From UBA6345 sp045577635 (GTDB lineage Bacteria > Bacillota > Clostridia > Christensenellales > UBA1242): 18,581 bases of DNA. The notes beneath the pieces are model-generated. The model was not told where the DNA came from. It made no database searches and saw only the letters and a program-made list of their open reading frames with translations. The stretch is taken from NCBI GenBank assembly GCA_045577635.1, contig JAZNIS010000012.1:1-18581 (forward strand), given 5' to 3'. Made by a program: the position numbers and the translations under genes. Shown here in pieces: positions 13,601 through 18,581 of the stretch; positions within the stretch are counted from its first letter, which is position 1; each line of letters begins with the position of its first letter.

Positions 13601-13630
13601 TAATATATAATATATATAATATATATAAAA
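13601..13630. repeat. pure A/T tandem repeat in the gyrB upstream region
   Basis: Thirty bases of only A and T, built on TAATATATA repeated twice in full (13608-13625) after a partial unit. The 326-base gene-free stretch around it holds a promoter on each strand, this tract and the gyrB leader hairpin; I see no gene in it. It could be easily melted DNA, but there are no DnaA boxes near it. Confidence 0.55.
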
Positions 13631-13664
13631 TATTAATATTTACTATACTTTTAAATATTTTTTA

Positions 13665-13673
13665 TGTTATAAT
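13665..13673 (+). promoter_or_regulatory. extended -10 promoter for gyrB
   Basis: TG-T-TATAAT, a perfect extended -10. The -35 is poor (ATACTT or TACTTT at 17-16 bp). The start would be near 13680, giving a leader of about 69 nt. Promoters with weak -35 and strong -10 are common for supercoiling-sensitive gyrase genes. Confidence 0.55.
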
Positions 13674-13687
13674 AAGTCAAGTTAAAA

Positions 13688-13730
13688 TTTGCTTATTATG
13701 TAAAAAAATACGATAAGCAAAAATTTTTTT
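13688..13730 (+). promoter_or_regulatory. terminator-like hairpin in the gyrB leader
   Basis: Nine-bp perfect arms TTTGCTTAT (13688-13696) and ATAAGCAAA (13713-13721), with a possible inner GTA/TAC pairing, are followed by AA and seven T (13724-13730), just before the gyrB ribosome site AAGGTGG. This is the shape of an attenuator or late terminator inside the 5' leader. Confidence 0.45.
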
Positions 13731-13748
13731 GTTTAAGGTGGAATAGTT

Positions 13749-15680
13749 ATGGCAGAAATGACAGAACAAGATTTAACTAAAAGTACAAAGTATGATGAAA
13801 ATGATATTCAAATTTTGGAAGGATTAGAACCGGTTAGAAAAAGACCAGGTATGTATATAGGTAGCACCGATTTAAGGGGTTTACATCATTTAATTACCGA
13901 AATTGTTGATAACAGTATTGACGAAGCTTTGGCAGGATATTGTGACCACATTGAAGTTTCCATTAACAAAAACGGAAGTGTTACAGTTGTAGATAATGGT
14001 AGGGGTATTCCTTGTGGTATTATTAGAAAAGAAGGAAAAAGTGCTGTTGAAGTTGTTTTAACAAAACTACATGCTGGTGGTAAATTTGGTGGCGAAGGTT
14101 ACAAAATTAGTGGTGGATTACACGGTGTTGGTTTAAGTTGTGTTAATGCTTTATCTGAATGGTTAGATGTTACTGTTTATCAAGGTGGTAAAATTCATAA
14201 CCAACTTTATAAAAGGGGGATTCCACAATTTCCATTAGAAGTTACAGGTAACACCGATAAAACCGGAACAACTGTTACCTTTATGCCAGATGCAACAATT
14301 TTTGATTCGGTAGATTTTAACTATGATGAATTAAAAAGCAGATTTAAAGAAATTGCTTTCTTAAACAAAGGTTTAAGAATTTCGGTTGCTGATTATCGTG
14401 GTGAAGTTGCACAAGAAGAAAGTTTTCAATATATAGGTGGAATTGTTGAATTTGTTGACTATTTAAATAGGGGCAAAGAAACATTATTTAAAGAACCTGT
14501 TTATGTAAATGTAATTAATCCTACAAATGAAGTTGAAATTTCCTTTCAATATAACTCTGGTTATAACGAAATTATTAACACTTATGCAAACAATATTAAC
14601 ACCCAAGAAGGTGGCCATCACCTAGAAGGTTTTAAAAACTCACTTACTAAAATTGTTAATGACTATGGTAAACAAAACCGTATTTTAAAAGAAAGTGAAA
14701 AATTAAGTGGTGAAGATATTAGGGAAGGTTTAACTGCAATTGTTAGTGTTAAACTTACAAACCCACAATTTGAAGGACAAACTAAAACAAAACTTGGTAA
14801 TGCTGAAATGAGAAAAATTGTTGGCGATGCTATGCAAGAAAAATTTAGCACTTACCTAGAAGAAAACCCTACCGTTGGTAGAGATTTAGTTTTAAAATGT
14901 ATCACTGCTAAAAGAGCAAGAGAAGCTGCTAGAAGTGTTAGAGAAGCAACCAGAAGAAAAGGTGTGTTAGAAAGCACAACACTTCCTGGAAAACTTGCTG
15001 ACTGTACTTCAAAAGACCCAAAAGTAAGCGAAATTTACTTTGTAGAAGGAGATTCTGCGGGTGGAACAGCAAAACAAGGCCGTGATAGAAAATTCCAAGC
15101 TATTATGCCACTACGAGGAAAAATTTTAAATGTAGAAAAAGCTAGTTTACACAAAGTTTTAGAAAGCCAAGTAATTAAAGATATGATTACAGCTATTGGT
15201 TGTGGAATTGGTAGCGAATTTGACGAAAGCAAACTTCGTTACGACAAAATTATTTGTATGACCGATGCCGATGTAGATGGTAGCCATATTAGAATTTTAA
15301 TGCTTACATTCTTCTTTAGATTTATGCAACCATTAATTGCTAACGGACACATTTATTCAGCTATGCCTCCACTATATAAAATTCAACAAGGCAAAGATGT
15401 TTACTATGCTTATAACGATGAAGAAAAAGAAGAAAAATTAAAAGAACTTGGTAATGCAAGAAACATCCAAATTCAAAGATATAAAGGTTTAGGAGAAATG
15501 ACAGCTGAACAATTATGGGAAACAACTATGAACCCAGAAAAAAGAGTTTTAGCTAGAATTACTATGGAAGATGCTTTGGAAGCAGAAGAAACCTTTAACC
15601 GTTTAATGGGTGAAGATGTTGAACTTCGTCGTCAATTTATTGAAGCAAATGCTACATTAGTAGAAGACCTAGACATTTAA
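13749..15680 (+). CDS. gyrB: DNA gyrase subunit B
   Basis: A 643-residue GyrB, the ATPase subunit of gyrase, which introduces negative supercoils with GyrA. The GHKL ATPase has EIVDNSIDEAL (catalytic Glu51, Asn55), DNGRGIP (82-88) and GGLHGVGLSCVNALS (from 122). A transducer domain with EGQTKTKLGN follows. The TOPRIM domain has EGDSAGG (Glu433) and the metal-binding DADVDGS (Asp506, Asp508, Asp510). The C terminus resembles GyrB (RRQFIEANA). Length is normal for the Gram-positive form. The start has AAGGTGG about seven bases upstream; the leader holds a hairpin. gyrA follows after 83 bases, probably in one operon. Confidence 0.97.
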   Translation: MAEMTEQDLTKSTKYDENDIQILEGLEPVRKRPGMYIGSTDLRGLHHLITEIVDNSIDEALAGYCDHIEVSINKNGSVTVVDNGRGIPCGIIRKEGKSAVEVVLTKLHAGGKFGGEGYKISGGLHGVGLSCVNALSEWLDVTVYQGGKIHNQLYKRGIPQFPLEVTGNTDKTGTTVTFMPDATIFDSVDFNYDELKSRFKEIAFLNKGLRISVADYRGEVAQEESFQYIGGIVEFVDYLNRGKETLFKEPVYVNVINPTNEVEISFQYNSGYNEIINTYANNINTQEGGHHLEGFKNSLTKIVNDYGKQNRILKESEKLSGEDIREGLTAIVSVKLTNPQFEGQTKTKLGNAEMRKIVGDAMQEKFSTYLEENPTVGRDLVLKCITAKRAREAARSVREATRRKGVLESTTLPGKLADCTSKDPKVSEIYFVEGDSAGGTAKQGRDRKFQAIMPLRGKILNVEKASLHKVLESQVIKDMITAIGCGIGSEFDESKLRYDKIICMTDADVDGSHIRILMLTFFFRFMQPLIANGHIYSAMPPLYKIQQGKDVYYAYNDEEKEEKLKELGNARNIQIQRYKGLGEMTAEQLWETTMNPEKRVLARITMEDALEAEETFNRLMGEDVELRRQFIEANATLVEDLDI

Positions 15681-15763
15681 TTAATGTTTATTAATTTAAA
15701 GATAAATGACATCAAACTTTAAGTTTTTGACAAAAAATTAAATTTATTAAAAGGATAGTTATA

Positions 15764-18352
15764 ATGGATAACGAAAAAGATAAAGTAAAAATTGTTGACG
15801 ATGTTAAGATTGTTGACAACACAAAAATATTAGATATTAAAGTTAAAGAAGAACTTGAAAAATCGTTTATTGCATATGCTATGGCAGTTAATGTTAGCCG
15901 TGCAATTCCAGATGTTAGAGATGGTTTAAAACCTGTTCATCGTCGTATTTTATATGCTATGGGTGAATTAAATTTATTTAATAACAACTCATATAAAAAA
16001 TGTGCCCGTATTGTCGGTGATGTAATTGGTAAATATCACCCACACGGCGACACTGCTGTTTACGATGCATTAGTTAGATTAGCACAAGATTTTACAATTA
16101 ATGCTCCACTTGTTGATGGTCATGGTAACTTTGGTTCAGTTGATGGCGACCCACCAGCTGCTATGAGATATACCGAAGCTAAATTAAGTAAAGTAGCATC
16201 AGAAATGCTTGCTGACATTGATAAAAACACAGTTGACTTTGTTCCTAACTTTGACGAATCAGAAGTTCAACCAAGTGTTTTACCAGCTAGATTTCCAAAC
16301 CTACTTGTTAATGGTTCAGATGGTATTGCAGTAGGTATGGCAACAAACATTCCACCACATAACCTAGCCGAAGTTATTGATGGTTGTGTTGCTTTAATTG
16401 AAAACCCTGATTTAGATATTGACGAATTAATTAAAATAATTCCTGCACCAGATTTCCCAACAAAAGGTATTATTATGGGAAGGCAAGGAATTAGACAAGC
16501 TTATCGCACAGGTAAAGGTAGCTTTTTAATTAGAAGTAAATGTGAAATTGAAGAATTTAACAATGGAACAAGAGAAAGAATTGTTGTAACCGAAATTCCT
16601 TATCAAGTAAACAAAGCAAAATTAATTATGCAAATTGCTGATATGGTTAAAAACAAACGAATTGAAGGCATTTCTGATATTAAAGAAGAAAGTGACAGAA
16701 CAGGTCTTCGTATTGTTATTGATGTTAAAAGAGATGCAAATGCACAAGTTGTTTTAAACACTCTTTATAAACACACTCAATTACAAGTAAGTTTTGGTAT
16801 TATTAACCTTGCACTTGTTAACCGTACTCCAAAAGTTTTAAACTTAAAGGAAATTTTACAACACTATTTAAGTTTCCAAGAAGAAGTTATTACTAGAAGA
16901 ACCGAATTTGATTTAGATAAAGCACAAGCAAAAGCACACATTTTAGAAGGTTTAGTAATTGCACAAGCAAACATTGATGAAGTTATTAAAACAATTAAAG
17001 AAAGTGCTGATAAAGTTGAAGCTCAAGAAAAATTAATTGAAAAATTCTTATTAACCGAAAAACAAGCAGTTGCTATTTTAGAAATGAGATTACAAAGATT
17101 AACCGGTTTAGAAGTTGAAAAATTAAAACAAGAACTTAACGAAGTTCACGAATTAATTACAGAACTTCAAAGCATTTTAACAAATCGTGATAAATTGCTT
17201 AACATTATTAAAACCGACCTTATCACAATTAAAAACAAATATGGTGAACCAAGAAAATCTGTTATTTCATTAGATTATGGCGATATTGATATTGAAGATT
17301 TAATTGAAGAAGAAGATGTTGTTATTTCATTAACTCACGGTGGCTACATTAAAAGAATGCCTGTGGCAGAATATAAGAGCCAACACAGGGGTGGAAAAGG
17401 AATAGTTGCTCACACAACAAAAGAAGAAGATTTTGTTGAAAGCATTTTCACAACATCAACTCACGATAACTTATTATGTTTCAGTAGTTTAGGTAGAGTT
17501 TACAGAATTAAAGCATATGAAGTTCCGGAAGCAACCAGAACAAGTAAAGGTAGAAATGTTGTTAACCTACTTCAACTTGAAAATGGTGAAAGAATTACAA
17601 CTATTATTCCTGTTAAAAAGGATACAACAGGTTATTTAGTAATGGCTACAAAATATGGTTTAATTAAGAAAACCAACATTACCGAATTTGAAAGCATTAG
17701 AAAAACAGGTAAAATAGCAATTAAACTATTAGATGATGACGAATTAATTTCCGTTTATATCACTTCTGGCGATAACGAAATTATTATTGCTAGTAGCGAA
17801 GGTAAATGTATTCGTTTCCACGAAAATGGTGTAAGAATTATGGGTAGAGATACTCAAGGTGTTAAATCTATTAGCTTAAATAAAGGCGAAGTTGTTGTTG
17901 ATATGTCAATTATTAAACCAGAAGCTTATATGTTAACTATTTCTGAATATGGTTACGGTAAACGAAGCTTACAAGAAGATTATCGTTTACAAGGCAGAGC
18001 AGGAAAAGGTATAAAAGCTGGTGTGTTTAACGAACAAACAGGTAACCTTGTTAACTTAAAACAAGTAACCGATACTGATGATATTATGATGATTGCCGAT
18101 GACGGTACAATTATTAGAATTAACTCAACCGAAGTTTCTGTAATTGGCAGAAACACAAAAGGTGTTAGAGTCATGAAACTAAACAACAATGCTAAAATTG
18201 TTAGTGTAACAGTTACTCCTAGTGAAGAAGCAGAAGAACAATTAGCAGAAAGTTTAGTTGAAACCGAACATAAACCAACAACTCCTGTAATGGAAGATAG
18301 TTTAGATATTGCCGAAGAAACTGAAATTGTTGACGACAATAACGAAATTTAA
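15764..18352 (+). CDS. gyrA: DNA gyrase subunit A
   Basis: An 862-residue GyrA, the DNA-cleaving and wrapping subunit. The catalytic Tyr136 is in AAMRYTEAKL. The quinolone-region motif is GKYHPHGDTAVYDALVR, with Thr97 and Asp101 at the E. coli Ser83 and Asp87 sites; Thr there is natural in several Clostridia. The C-terminal beta-pinwheel carries the GyrA-box as QHRGGKG (540-546), which confirms GyrA over ParC, with His where Arg or Lys is more common. The N terminus has an extra stretch of about 25 residues with three KI(V/L)D repeats, and the C terminus is a long acidic tail. AAAGGA precedes the ATG; there is no separate promoter that I trust. Confidence 0.97.
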   Translation: MDNEKDKVKIVDDVKIVDNTKILDIKVKEELEKSFIAYAMAVNVSRAIPDVRDGLKPVHRRILYAMGELNLFNNNSYKKCARIVGDVIGKYHPHGDTAVYDALVRLAQDFTINAPLVDGHGNFGSVDGDPPAAMRYTEAKLSKVASEMLADIDKNTVDFVPNFDESEVQPSVLPARFPNLLVNGSDGIAVGMATNIPPHNLAEVIDGCVALIENPDLDIDELIKIIPAPDFPTKGIIMGRQGIRQAYRTGKGSFLIRSKCEIEEFNNGTRERIVVTEIPYQVNKAKLIMQIADMVKNKRIEGISDIKEESDRTGLRIVIDVKRDANAQVVLNTLYKHTQLQVSFGIINLALVNRTPKVLNLKEILQHYLSFQEEVITRRTEFDLDKAQAKAHILEGLVIAQANIDEVIKTIKESADKVEAQEKLIEKFLLTEKQAVAILEMRLQRLTGLEVEKLKQELNEVHELITELQSILTNRDKLLNIIKTDLITIKNKYGEPRKSVISLDYGDIDIEDLIEEEDVVISLTHGGYIKRMPVAEYKSQHRGGKGIVAHTTKEEDFVESIFTTSTHDNLLCFSSLGRVYRIKAYEVPEATRTSKGRNVVNLLQLENGERITTIIPVKKDTTGYLVMATKYGLIKKTNITEFESIRKTGKIAIKLLDDDELISVYITSGDNEIIIASSEGKCIRFHENGVRIMGRDTQGVKSISLNKGEVVVDMSIIKPEAYMLTISEYGYGKRSLQEDYRLQGRAGKGIKAGVFNEQTGNLVNLKQVTDTDDIMMIADDGTIIRINSTEVSVIGRNTKGVRVMKLNNNAKIVSVTVTPSEEAEEQLAESLVETEHKPTTPVMEDSLDIAEETEIVDDNNEI

Positions 18353-18361
18353 ATAAAAAAT

Positions 18362-18391
18362 AAAAAACTAGTGAGAAATCACTAGTTTTTT
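18362..18391 (+). terminator. strong terminator after gyrA
   Basis: A perfect 13-bp stem (18362-18374 with 18379-18391) closed by a GAAA tetraloop and ending in a T run, ten bases after the gyrA stop. It is symmetric enough to work in both directions. Confidence 0.92.
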
Positions 18392-18408
18392 TATTCAAAA
18401 AAAGGGGT

Positions 18409-18457
18409 AAAAAAACAAGATAGGGTAAGTTAACAAAATAATACTTTCCCAATCTCT
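18409..18457 (-). ncRNA. candidate ~49-nt small RNA downstream of gyrA
   Basis: The predicted transcript begins at A18457. It forms a 13-nt arm (18455-18443) pairing with 18430-18418, with only two mismatches, around a 12-nt loop, and is followed by TG and seven T (18415-18409). A promoter with 17-bp spacing and extended -10 ends seven bases before. There is no ORF in it, and it points towards the gyrA terminator. The same design, promoter abutting a terminator-type stem with CUUGU7 at the 3' end, is seen in the candidate RNA upstream of mnmE. No known RNA family is recognised. Confidence 0.42.
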
Positions 18458-18463
18458 ATAATT

Positions 18464-18492
18464 AGTATATCATAAATTTAATAAAAAGTAAA
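18464..18492 (-). promoter_or_regulatory. promoter of the candidate RNA downstream of gyrA
   Basis: TTTACT (18492-18487), 17 bp, TG-A-TATACT (18472-18464), an extended -10. The rest of the stretch to the right edge (18493-18581) is AT-rich with an 8-bp inverted repeat (18514-18521 and 18546-18553) and no gene that I can see. Confidence 0.55.
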
Positions 18493-18581
18493 ATGATTAA
18501 TAGTATTTAGTAAAAAATGTTTATTTATTAATAAAAACAATATTTAACATTTTAAAAATATGTTAGTTAAATAATAGATAA

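Noticed and set aside
13423..13748. Alternative oriC between the two-helix protein gene and gyrB
   Set aside because: There is an A/T tract but no DnaA box of good quality, whereas the dnaA-dnaN spacer has the full set.
15727..15732. Perfect TTGACA upstream of gyrA
   Set aside because: No -10 sequence lies 16-18 bp downstream; the TATAAT that includes the start codon is 27 bp away, so I do not call a promoter.
17980..18452. Minus-strand ORFs over the gyrA end
   Set aside because: They are shadows of the gyrA coding frame without ribosome sites or family motifs.
18514..18553. 8-bp inverted repeat near the right edge
   Set aside because: AAAATGTT/AACATTTT with a 24-base loop in such AT-rich DNA is likely chance; there is no T run or adjoining gene to support a role.
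1..18581. CRISPR arrays, insertion sequences, tRNA or rRNA genes
   Set aside because: None seen: no regular repeat-spacer pattern, no transposase reading frame, and no recognisable tRNA or rRNA sequence.

Overview
The window is the chromosomal replication-origin neighbourhood of a very AT-rich, low-GC Gram-positive bacterium (Bacillota-like). The evidence is the gene set (rpmH, rnpA, yidD, yidC, jag, mnmE, dnaA, dnaN, recF, gyrB, gyrA), strong A-rich/GGAGG ribosome sites and sigma-A type promoters. The standard genetic code fits: Trp is TGG and every complete gene ends in TAA or TAG. I cannot name the genus; an uncultured gut-type Clostridia or Bacilli relative is a guess.

Layout, left to right. 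(1) 1-2707, minus strand: a 23-codon membrane microprotein ORF, mnmE, two tandem GNAT acetyltransferase paralogues, and the first ten codons of a flavoprotein that is probably mnmG. (2) 2800-2938: the jag terminator, followed by a candidate free-standing small RNA gene. (3) 2937-5742, minus: the classical rpmH / rnpA-yidD-yidC-jag block for ribosome, RNase P and membrane-insertase functions. rnpA has its own promoter and a terminator separates it from rpmH. (4) 5893-10818, minus: recF, dnaA, dnaN and a GNAT-like gene. The dnaA-dnaN spacer carries a recognisable oriC unwinding module: a perfect DnaA box, an overlapping second box, a short GC block and a DnaA-trio-like TAA series. (5) 10977-12827, plus: glmS. 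(6) 12835-13422, minus: an uncharacterised two-helix membrane protein sharing a terminator with glmS. (7) 13749-18352, plus: gyrB and gyrA. (8) 18353-18581: the gyrA terminator and a second candidate small RNA on the minus strand.

The main oddities are these. The order recF-dnaA-dnaN is co-directional with rpmH, where the usual Bacillota arrangement has rpmH and dnaA diverging. Two genes (recF and the GNAT-like gene) look leaderless, because a well-formed promoter ends about 2 nt before the ATG. Two tiny RNA genes have promoters that abut the 5' arm of a terminator stem. A microprotein lies directly upstream of mnmE. A near-identical 17-bp motif is repeated inside oriC. YidC has an unusually large extracytoplasmic loop. 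All promoter, RNA and start-site statements are read by eye from the sequence and untested.
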